Below, in pieces: positions 56,445 to 64,000 of a stretch of DNA of 64,000 nt (positions are counted from its first letter, which is position 1; each line of letters begins with the position of its first letter). This DNA comes from Natrinema sp046097095 (GTDB taxonomy: Archaea; Halobacteriota; Halobacteria; Halobacteriales; Natrialbaceae). A program made the translations under genes and the position numbers. Location: contig NZ_CP175698.1 in assembly GCF_046097095.1 (NCBI RefSeq), positions 3,100,001 through 3,164,000 of the forward strand, written 5' to 3'. The notes under the pieces are model-generated. The model did not search any database. It saw nothing but the letters and a program-made list of their open reading frames with translations, and was not told where the DNA came from.

Positions 56445-58256
56445 ATGTGTGGCATTATCGGCCGCGTGGGCGACGGCAACGCCCTCGAGCCGCTACTGAC
56501 CGGACTCGAGAACCTCGAGTACCGCGGCTACGATTCGGCCGGCGTCGCGGTCCAGAACGGGTCCGGCATCAACGTCGAGAAGCGCTGTGGGAAGGTCGAG
56601 GAGCTGAAGGAATCGATCGGCGAACCGCTCAACGGCGAGGTCGGCATCGGGCACACTCGCTGGAGCACCCACGGGCCGCCGACCGACGCGAACGCCCACC
56701 CCCACACCGACGAGAGCGAGGACGTCGCCGTCGTCCACAACGGAATCATCGAGAACTACGCGGCGCTCAGAGAGCGCCTGGCGGCGAGCGGCTACGAGTT
56801 TACAAGCGACACCGACACAGAGGTCATCCCCCACCTCGTCCAGTACTACCTCGACGCCGGCTACGACAGCGAGACGGCGTTCCGCCGGGCGGTCGACGAA
56901 CTCGAGGGGAGCTACGCCGTCACCGCGATGGTGTCGGGCGAACACGTCCTCTACGCGGCCCGGCAGGGCTCCCCGCTCGTGGTCGGTATGGAAGACGGCG
57001 AGTACTTCCTCGCCAGCGACGTGCCGGCGTTTCTCGAGTACACCGACAGCGTGGTCTACCTCGAGGACGGCGATGTCGTCGTCGTCGACGGGGACGGCGT
57101 CGAATTCACCGACCTCGAGGGGAACGCGGTCACGCGCACCCCCGAGACGGTCGACTGGGACCCCGAACAGGCCGGGAAAGGCGAGTACGATCACTTCATG
57201 CTCAAGGAGATCTGCGAGCAGCCGACGTCGCTGGCCCAGGCGATCGAGGGCCGGATCGATCCGACGAACGGTCGGATCGCGCTCTCAGACTTCGAACCGG
57301 GAACCTTCGACGGGATCGACAGCGTTCAGTTCGTCGCCTGTGGGACCTCCTACCACGCCGCGCTGTACGGGTCGGTCGCGCTGAATCGGGCGGGCGTGCG
57401 GTCGACTGCGCTGCTGGCCAACGAGTACAGCGCCGCGGCCCCGCCGATCGACGACGACACCCTGGTGATCGCGGTCACCCAGAGCGGTGAGACCGCGGAC
57501 ACCCTGAACGCCCTCCAGCGGGCCACCGCCGCGGGCGCGCGGACGGTGACGGTGACCAACGTCGTCGGCTCGACGGCCGCCCGCGAGGCCGACGACGCCC
57601 TCTTCATTCGAGCCGGGCCGGAGATCGGCGTCGCCGCGACGAAGACGTTCTCCTCGCAGGCCGTGATGCTCACGCTGCTCGCCCAGCGTATCGCCGCCGA
57701 CCGGTACGGCGAGCCGCCGGCGGATCTCGAGTCGCTGCTACCCGAACTCGCGTCGATACCCGGTGCGATCGACGACCTGCTCGAGACCTCCGATGCGGAG
57801 ACGATCGCCGAGCACTACGAGGACAGCCGGTCGTACTTCTTCATCGGCCGCGGACTCGGCTTCCCCGTGGCCCTCGAGGGCGCGCTGAAGTTCAAGGAGA
57901 TCACCTACGAGCACGCCGAGGGCTTTGCCTCCGGCGAACTCAAACACGGCCCGTTGGCGCTGGTCACGCCGGAGACGCCGGTGTTCGCGGTCTTCACCGG
58001 CGAGGAAGACGAGAAGACGCTGAAAAACGCCGAGGAGGCCCAGACCCGCGGCGCGCCCGTTATCGCGATCTGTCCCGACGGTCACTCGGCCGTCGAGGCC
58101 GCGGACGAACACCTCGCGATTCCCGACACGGACGCCGATCTGGCGGGGCTGCTCGCGAACGTCCAGTTGCAACTGGTCTCGTACTACGCCGCCGACCTCC
58201 TCGATCGGCCGATCGACAAACCGCGGAACCTCGCGAAGAGCGTCACGGTCGAGTAG
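56445..58256 (+). CDS. glmS: Glutamine-fructose-6-phosphate aminotransferase
   Basis: A 603-residue enzyme making glucosamine-6-phosphate, the first step to UDP-GlcNAc. Catalytic Cys2 follows Met1 in MCGIIGRVGDG, so ATG 56445 is certain. Glutaminase domain: NLEYRGYDSAGVAV, GHTRWSTHGPPTDANAHPH, VHNGIIENYAALRERL. Isomerase (two SIS domains): FVACGTSYHAALYGSV, VIAVTQSGETADTLNAL, AATKTFSSQAVMLTLLAQRI, FASGELKHGPLALV and the C-terminal DKPRNLAKSVTVE. Two further pathway genes follow within 4 kb. Confidence 0.97.
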   Translation: MCGIIGRVGDGNALEPLLTGLENLEYRGYDSAGVAVQNGSGINVEKRCGKVEELKESIGEPLNGEVGIGHTRWSTHGPPTDANAHPHTDESEDVAVVHNGIIENYAALRERLAASGYEFTSDTDTEVIPHLVQYYLDAGYDSETAFRRAVDELEGSYAVTAMVSGEHVLYAARQGSPLVVGMEDGEYFLASDVPAFLEYTDSVVYLEDGDVVVVDGDGVEFTDLEGNAVTRTPETVDWDPEQAGKGEYDHFMLKEICEQPTSLAQAIEGRIDPTNGRIALSDFEPGTFDGIDSVQFVACGTSYHAALYGSVALNRAGVRSTALLANEYSAAAPPIDDDTLVIAVTQSGETADTLNALQRATAAGARTVTVTNVVGSTAAREADDALFIRAGPEIGVAATKTFSSQAVMLTLLAQRIAADRYGEPPADLESLLPELASIPGAIDDLLETSDAETIAEHYEDSRSYFFIGRGLGFPVALEGALKFKEITYEHAEGFASGELKHGPLALVTPETPVFAVFTGEEDEKTLKNAEEAQTRGAPVIAICPDGHSAVEAADEHLAIPDTDADLAGLLANVQLQLVSYYAADLLDRPIDKPRNLAKSVTVE

Positions 58257-58604
58257 GCCGGCCGTCCTCCCCGTTCGCCTCGACTCTCGAGAGACGGCTC
58301 TCCGCTCGAGTACCGTCGGCTTCGATCGGACTCGAGTAAGGGTCTCGAGGCCGCAGGACGCGAGACCACCCCCGTAGTCTCGGGGTCCGCACGGCATCGT
58401 CAGAGAGCGACCCGTACTCGAACGATGTCGGAATCGAACGTGGAGGGATGCTGTGGCGATCGAGATTCCGGTATCGACGTGACCGGAGTCAGTAGTATCG
58501 ACCGATACCCTCCAGTTCGACTAGGGGTTCGCCGTAATATAAAGGGTTCACTTGCTAGTTACGGGGTGCATTCGGTCGGCCGCTCAGCGGGAGCATCCGG
58601 TGCG
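58257..58604. other. Convergent intergenic region, no gene seen
   Basis: 348 bp between the stops of glmS (plus) and the GlmU-like gene (minus). A few short direct and inverted GC-rich repeats occur (for example tcgagagacggctctccgctcga near 58285), which may act as terminators. No coding-like frame. Confidence 0.4.
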
Positions 58605-59786
58605 TTACCGATCTCGGTCGACCGTCTCGCCGGGCGCAGTCGTCGCGCCGGTAGTGAGTTTCAGTCCGGGTGAGAGGCTCGCGTTGATGCCCGTCTTAAC
58701 CTCGTCACCGGCGATGACGCCGAATTTCCGTCGGCCGGTCGAGACGCGCTCGCCTTTGACCGTGAACCGAATATCGGCGTCGTCGTGGCGGAGGTTGGCG
58801 ACGTTGGTCCCCGCGCCGAAGTTGACGTTGCGACCCAGCACACTATCGCCGACGTAGGAGAGGTGACTGACCGAGGTGCCCCGCGAAATCACGCTGTTTT
58901 TGATCTCGACGGCGTGGCCGACCTCGGCGTCTGGGCCGATCAGCGTCGCGCCGCGGACGTAGGCGTTGGGTCCGACCTCGGCTCCCTTGCGGATCAGCGC
59001 CGGCCCCTCGATCACGACGCCGGGCTCGACAGTCGCGCCCGCCTCGACGACCACGTCGCCCTCGAGGTGGGCCGCGTCGCTCACATCGCCGTCGATCCGG
59101 CGCTCGAGCTCGCCGAGCTTCCACTCGTTGGCCTCGAGTAGCTCCCAGGGACGGCCCACGTCGAGCCACCGCTCGAGCGTGATGGGGCTGACCGCGTACT
59201 GGTCGATGACGCGCGCGAGGACGTCCGTGATCTCGTGTTCGCCCCGTTCGCTCGCGGGCACCTCGAGCCACTCGCGGGCGTCTTCGGGGAAGGCGTACGC
59301 GCCGGCGTTGGCGAGGTTTGTCGGCGGCTCGGCGGGCTTTTCGACGATGTCGGTTACGGTTCCGTCGGTCGTACTCACGACGCCGTAGTTGCTCGGTTCG
59401 GCGACCTCGACGGCACACACGGCCGGGCATTCGGTGAACAGTCGGTCGATCGCGGCCGGATCGTAGAGGTTGTCGCCGTTCAGGACGGCGAAGGGACCGT
59501 CGATGTGGTCGCGGGCGGCGTTGACCGCGTCGGCCGTCCCCGCCTGTTCCGTCTGGACGGCATAGGAGACCGGGAGGTCGCGATACTCGTCGCCGAAATA
59601 CTCTCGGACCGTCTCGGCCTCGTAGCCGACGACGAGGACGATCTCGTCGGCCCCCGCGTCGACGGCCGCGTCGACTGTGTGGGCGGCGAGCGGTCGGTCC
59701 GCGACCGGTAGCATCGGTTTCGGCCGAGCCACAGAGAGTGGTCTGATTCGCGTGCCTTCGCCTGCCGCGAGAACGATCGCTTTCAT
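58605..59786 (-). CDS. GlmU-like sugar-1-phosphate nucleotidyltransferase/acetyltransferase
   Basis: A 393-residue bifunctional protein. Nucleotidyltransferase half: MKAIVLAAGEGTRIRPLSVA, RPKPMLPVADRPLAAHTVDA, NGDNLYDPAAIDRLF, IVEKPAEPPTNLANAGAYAF. The C-terminal half is a left-handed beta-helix with hexapeptide repeats (HLEGDVVVEAGATVEPGVVI, EVGHAVEIKNSVISRGTSVS, HLSYVGDSVLGRNVNFGAGT). It likely makes UDP-GlcNAc from GlcN-1-P with acetyl-CoA and UTP; a role with other sugars is possible. ATG 59786 chosen; the TATA-like ataattat (59813-59820) is well placed. Confidence 0.9.
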   Translation of the reverse strand: MKAIVLAAGEGTRIRPLSVARPKPMLPVADRPLAAHTVDAAVDAGADEIVLVVGYEAETVREYFGDEYRDLPVSYAVQTEQAGTADAVNAARDHIDGPFAVLNGDNLYDPAAIDRLFTECPAVCAVEVAEPSNYGVVSTTDGTVTDIVEKPAEPPTNLANAGAYAFPEDAREWLEVPASERGEHEITDVLARVIDQYAVSPITLERWLDVGRPWELLEANEWKLGELERRIDGDVSDAAHLEGDVVVEAGATVEPGVVIEGPALIRKGAEVGPNAYVRGATLIGPDAEVGHAVEIKNSVISRGTSVSHLSYVGDSVLGRNVNFGAGTNVANLRHDDADIRFTVKGERVSTGRRKFGVIAGDEVKTGINASLSPGLKLTTGATTAPGETVDRDR

Positions 59787-60176
59787 CACCGCCACGTACC
59801 CCGATCCGGTGAATAATTATACGGCTGTTACACCAGTAGGATTCGCAACGACCGTCTCGAGCAACACCGGTTGTCGTTGGTCGTTTCCGAAAGAGACACG
59901 AGATGTATTTCGATTCTGATATGATTGGGACGGGGCGTTCCGTTCGAACAGTCGTTTCTGGTATCTATCACAAACTAGATATATACCCCGCATTCCCCCC
60001 GCGAAATATCATATTACGCCCCCTAAATATCGTATTTCTCCTGAGCGAGACCGTGACACTCTCGATATGTGGAGTGTAAGAGCCCGATGGTATTTCCTGC
60101 TTGAACCAGCAACTACCGCTCACGGTGTCGATTATGCTGTCTATAGTAAATACCCTTCTGTGGTTACGGGTTGTTG
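59787..60176. other. AT-rich divergent intergenic region
   Basis: 390 bp with two promoters: ataattat (59813-59820) for the GlmU-like gene and ctatagtaaatac (60141-60153) for the zinc protein. Two similar AT-rich blocks, gaaatatcatatta (60003-60016) and taaatatcgtattt (60024-60037), lie 21 bp apart and could be a tandem binding site. No gene seen. Confidence 0.45.
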
Positions 60177-60383
60177 ATGTCGACGGATCCATCCGCGAAG
60201 TGGACGCCAATGTCGTCCCGGAAACAGACGAGCGCCCCTCGATGTGTCAACTGCGGTAACCAGGTGACCCGCCAGTTCGCCCGCGTCTTCGGTGACAATC
60301 GTGACGTGGTTCACGCCTGTCCCGATTGTGCGACGTACCGCGAAATGAAGACTTCGGATTTCATCCCCAAGGAAGCGAGATAG
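60177..60383 (+). CDS. Small zinc-finger protein (DUF7563-like)
   Basis: A 68-residue protein with two CxxC knuckles: APRCVNCGNQVTRQFARVFG and VVHACPDCATYREM, matching the small haloarchaeal zinc-finger family I know as DUF7563; function unknown. The start at ATG 60177 (MSTDPSAK) fits a TATA box about 25-30 bp upstream; ATG 60210 (MSSRKQTS) is an alternative that leaves both knuckles intact. Confidence 0.75.
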   Translation: MSTDPSAKWTPMSSRKQTSAPRCVNCGNQVTRQFARVFGDNRDVVHACPDCATYREMKTSDFIPKEAR

Positions 60384-60467
60384 CCGGCATCGGTTCGCCG
60401 TCGATCCCGCGGTACACACCGTCGTCCTTCGCGACCTCGGTCGCTCGATCCCCCCTCTCGGCTCTCC

Positions 60468-61793
60468 TCAGACGTTCGGCGTGATGGCGTCGGCGATCAC
60501 GGCCCGTGCCTCCTCGAACAGCGCATCGGCGTCGGCCGCTGATCGCGCTTCCGCCGTCACCCGGATCAACGGCTGGGTACCGCTCGCCCGGAGCAGAAAC
60601 CAGCCGTCTTCCGTTTCGACCCGAACGCCGTCGAGCGTGTCGACCTCCGCGTATCGCTCGCACACTCGGTCGTCCACTTCGGCCATTACCGCCGCTTTCT
60701 CCTCGACCTCGATCGACGTTCGCCGGATCGGATACTGCTCGAGCTCGTCGATGAGCGCAGACAGCGGCCCCCGTTTTGCGACCAGTTCGGCCAGCTTACA
60801 GGCCGCGAGTGGGCCATCCGGACACAGAGTTTCGCTCGGCCAGATCCAGGCCCCGCTCGGTTCGCCGCCGAAGACCACGTCGTCCGCCGTCGTTCGCTCC
60901 GCGACGTAGACGTCCCCGACTCGAGTGCGGGTCAGCGACGCGCCGACGGCCGCCAGCGCGTCGTCGACGGCGAGGCTGGTGTCGACCGGGGCGGCGACGC
61001 GGTCACCCTCTCCCGCCGCTTCTCGAGCGAATAGCGCGAGCAGCGCGTCCTTGGGCACGAACGTTCCCGTCTCGTCGACCGCCAGCATGCGATCGGCGTC
61101 GCCGTCGTGGGCGATTCCCAACTCGGCGTCCGTCGACGCGACAAGCGTCGACAGCGTCTCGAGCGTGTCCGCGGTAGGCTCGCTCGGCCGCCCGGGGAAC
61201 GAGCCGTCTTCCTGCCCGTTAAGCGTGTGGACGTGACAGCCGAGATCGTCGAGTACCGATGCTGTCACGCCGCCGGCTCCGTTGCCGATATCGACGGCGA
61301 CGCTGAGGTCTCGCTCGAGGTCGACGGCCGATCGGAGCGCTCCGGCGTGGTGGTCGCTGACCCCCTCGCGGTGACGACGGTCACCGACGCCGTTCCAGTC
61401 GGCCAGTTCGTATGCGTCCTCGCGGCACCGGCGCTCGATCGCGTCGCGCTGGTCGGGGCCGAACGCCTTCCCCGACGGGGTCCAGAGTTTGATCCCGTTG
61501 TCTTCGGCGGGGTTGTGCGAGGCCGTCACCACGATCCCCGCGTCGGCCTCGAGGTGCTCGATCGCTCGCGCGATCGTCGGCGTCGCCGCGACGCCGACCG
61601 TGAGCGCGTCCGCGCCGCACTCACACAGTCCCGCGACGACCGCGTCGACGAGCATCGAGCCGCTCTCCCGCACGTCGCGACCGACGACGACCCGATCGTG
61701 GCCCTCAGAGGCGACCGCACGGCCGACCGACAGCGCCAGCTCGGCCGTCACGTCGCGCCCGACCCGTCCGCGAATACCGCTGGTTCCGAACAT
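60468..61793 (-). CDS. glmM: Phosphoglucosamine mutase
   Basis: A 441-residue phosphohexomutase interconverting GlcN-6-P and GlcN-1-P. Seen: MFGTSGIRGRVGRDVTAELA, VVVGRDVRESGSMLVDAVVA, catalytic Ser in VVTASHNPAEDNGIKLWTPS, metal site in AHDGDADRMLAVDE, sugar-binding VFGGEPSGAWIW and the phosphate-binding LLRASGTQPLIRVTAEA. ATG 61793 (MFGTSGIRG) is clear. Together with glmS and the GlmU-like protein it completes UDP-GlcNAc synthesis. A phosphomannomutase role cannot be excluded. Confidence 0.93.
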   Translation of the reverse strand: MFGTSGIRGRVGRDVTAELALSVGRAVASEGHDRVVVGRDVRESGSMLVDAVVAGLCECGADALTVGVAATPTIARAIEHLEADAGIVVTASHNPAEDNGIKLWTPSGKAFGPDQRDAIERRCREDAYELADWNGVGDRRHREGVSDHHAGALRSAVDLERDLSVAVDIGNGAGGVTASVLDDLGCHVHTLNGQEDGSFPGRPSEPTADTLETLSTLVASTDAELGIAHDGDADRMLAVDETGTFVPKDALLALFAREAAGEGDRVAAPVDTSLAVDDALAAVGASLTRTRVGDVYVAERTTADDVVFGGEPSGAWIWPSETLCPDGPLAACKLAELVAKRGPLSALIDELEQYPIRRTSIEVEEKAAVMAEVDDRVCERYAEVDTLDGVRVETEDGWFLLRASGTQPLIRVTAEARSAADADALFEEARAVIADAITPNV

Positions 61794-62090
61794 GGTGTGC
61801 TGTGAGGGGGCCGCTCGCCTTACTATGCACGGGTTACTGCCGGCACGAGCCGGCCGCATTTCGGTTCCTGCGGTCGCTCCCGTGTCGGCCCCTCGAGCAT
61901 CGATCGGCGGTCGTCCGCCGTCGCTGCCGCCCCGGATTCGATCGCGCCGCTCCCCTCGTTAGCTTCCGCCTGTATTTCTGAACTGTCGGTGCCGTATATG
62001 TGAGTCACCGCGGTAGTCTCGACCGAGAATGCTACTCGCACCGCCTGCGTTCCGATCTCGATCGATGTCGGCTCTGGAGGGTCGTGACGC

Positions 62091-62387
62091 ATGAGCGCGA
62101 CCGACTCGGACACCGAGGTCGACGGCACCGCCGACGCCGCGGCCGACGAGAGCGGCGACTCGACCACTACCGACGCCGCGCTCACTGATCTCCCGCCGAG
62201 TGCCAAACTCGTCTACAAGGTCCTCGAGTACGAGCAACCGCTGACCCAGGAGGACGTCGTCGCCGAGTCGCGGCTCTGTCCGCGGACTGCCCGCTACGCG
62301 TTGGGAAAACTCGAGGACAGCGGACTGGTCACCAGACGTGCCTGTCTCGAAGACGCCCGGCAGTCGAAGTACCGGACCGAGGACTAA
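62091..62387 (+). CDS. Winged-helix regulator (MarR/TrmB-like)
   Basis: A 98-residue protein. The first 30 residues are an acidic Ser/Thr/Asp-rich tail; then LPPSAKLVYKVLEYEQPLTQ, EDVVAESRLCPRTARYALGK (recognition helix) and LEDSGLVTRRACLEDARQSK (wing). Target unknown. It lies between glmM and a FemAB-like gene, both on the opposite strand. Confidence 0.8.
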   Translation: MSATDSDTEVDGTADAAADESGDSTTTDAALTDLPPSAKLVYKVLEYEQPLTQEDVVAESRLCPRTARYALGKLEDSGLVTRRACLEDARQSKYRTED

Positions 62388-62421
62388 GCTCGCCCGTCTC
62401 GCGAAACGGCGGGGAGACGCG

Positions 62422-63428
62422 CTACCGGTGTTTCCGGTATCGATCGACCAGCAGGTCGATCCCGAACGCACCGGCCGTGATCTCGTAGTGGGTCTCGAGG
62501 CGCGGGTTGAACTTCGCCTTGTATCGATTGATGCTCGGGACGCCAGCGCCGACGAGGTCGTACTCCGCGATCCCGTCCCGGAGGCCGTCTCGCATGACGT
62601 GCCAGTCGAGCAGGTCGTTGATCGCGATGTCGACGTCGGCATTCGGTTTAACGCCGCCCTGCCACCGGTATCGGGTCCGGTCTGATTCGATGACCAGAAT
62701 GCCGCCGAGGAACTCGCCGCCGACGCGACAGACGTACGGGCGGAGCGCGCCGTCGGGGAGTTCTTCGTGCAGCGATCGGGCGAAATTCGGGTTCAGTTGG
62801 AACGACTGCCCCTGATTCTCGTAGCGCTGGCGGACCTGGTCGACGATTCGCCCGACATCGTCGGTCGTCCCCTCTTTGATATCGTATCTGTCTTCGTCGG
62901 CGTTGCGGACGTTGCTGCGCGCGTCACTGCTGAACCGCTTCAGTAGCTCCGCTTCAGTCCCGTCGAGGTCGACGACGTACGTGTGACCCGGCTTGACGTC
63001 GTACTCGTTCCAGACGAACGGGCGGACGTCGTCGAACTCCGCGGTGACGAACTTGCTGTACAGCGGCGAGATCGCCTCGTCGATCCACTCGAGGCAGCCC
63101 TCGAGAAACCGTTTGACTCGGCGGTCGGCCTTGCGCTGTTTGAGCTTGTCGACGTTCAGCAGGGAGGGGCCGAGGTAACACGCCCACGAGTAGGGGGCCG
63201 GAGAGAACGCGCCGGTGATCGGTCCCTTGGCGTACTCGAAGACGGGGAAGATGCCGACGGGTTCCTGCCCTTTGAACCCGGCGAGCAAGTGGGGGGTCGT
63301 CCCCGTGTCAGCGGCCTGTAACCGGATCGCTTCGGCCCGGAAGAAGGGGTTCGACCCCGCCGATCGTTCGACGTAGCTGTTCCACTCGTCGGCGTCCGTT
63401 CGCGGATCGAGCGTGCGTATGTCGATAC

Positions 63429-63432
<4 letters not shown>
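62422..63432 (-). CDS. FemAB/GNAT-like transferase
   Basis: A 336-residue protein with a FemAB-type double acyltransferase pattern: RTDADEWNSYVERSAGSNPF and FRAEAIRLQAADTGTTPHLL at the start, SYLGPSLLN-like WACYLGPSLLNVDKLKQRKA, LLKRFSSDARSNVRNADEDR, VCRVGGEFLGGILVIESDRT and RYRWQGGVKPNADVDIAIND. Proteins of this group add an aminoacyl or acyl group to cell-surface polymers; in haloarchaea they often sit in polysaccharide or glycosylation loci. ATG 63432 overlaps the stop of the next gene by the ATGA pattern, so they are one operon. Confidence 0.75.

Positions 63433-64000
<568 letters not shown>

Overview
The window is chromosomal DNA of an extremely halophilic archaeon (class Halobacteria; the heavy use of CTCGAG, the acidic proteins and the gene complement suggest a Natrinema/Haloterrigena-like member of the Natrialbaceae, but that rank is inference). 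Evidence: high GC, strongly acidic proteins, many twin-arginine (Tat) signal peptides and lipoboxes, ribosomal protein S8e, archaeal Orc1/Cdc6, bacterio-opsin-activator (HTH_10) regulators, leaderless-type promoters with a TATA box about 27 nt before the start codon, and many small haloarchaea-only families.

Layout. 0-10.4 kb: a DUF488 fragment, uridine phosphorylase, a diadenylate cyclase/mechanosensitive channel pair, tRNA-Leu(UAG) beside a duplicated tRNA 3' end and a gene remnant, a TFB-like protein, phosphopantetheine adenylyltransferase, malic enzyme, beta-propeller lipoproteins, S8e and an AbrB-PhoU regulator. 10.6-17 kb: a broken phosphatase, riboflavin reductase, enoyl-CoA hydratase, MsrA, three tandem paralogous genes of unknown function led by a Tat-exported member, and Lrp. 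17-25 kb: two GH13 enzymes, an exported cupredoxin-sugar dehydrogenase fusion with an internal minisatellite, and two more paralogous Tat proteins. 25-35 kb: CBS protein, GlpA-like flavoenzyme, cobalamin genes (cobO, cbiP), an ABC exporter with a promoter-embedded palindrome, a possible nucleotide-binding protein, MTH865-family protein. 35-43.7 kb: a large HTH_10 sensor-regulator, exported metzincin protease, trehalose synthesis (otsB-otsA) and an M24 peptidase.

43.7-46.4 kb is the most notable region: orc1/cdc6 with an AT-rich stretch and nine good copies of an ORB-like motif in both orientations, i.e. a chromosomal replication origin. Degenerate 20-22 bp tandem repeats with a common GTCGGYYYGAA core lie at both edges and inside it. 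Right of the origin (46.4-50.3 kb) is a metal/thiol assembly island: a P19/Tp34-like lipoprotein divergent from Sco1, a TlpA-like thioredoxin and CcdA. 50.5-55.8 kb carries UspA and two more HTH_10 regulators. 56.4-61.8 kb holds the UDP-GlcNAc pathway set (glmS, a GlmU-like nucleotidyltransferase, glmM), followed by a FemAB/GNAT-like transferase and a truncated phosphodiesterase/sulfatase-like gene, which fits cell-surface glycan synthesis.

Functional themes: osmoadaptation (c-di-AMP, MscS channel, trehalose, GH13 enzymes), exported redox and metal chemistry, light/redox-type HTH_10 regulation, and surface glycan precursor synthesis. No CRISPR array, insertion sequence or intact provirus was seen; all functional calls are from reading motifs, without database searches.
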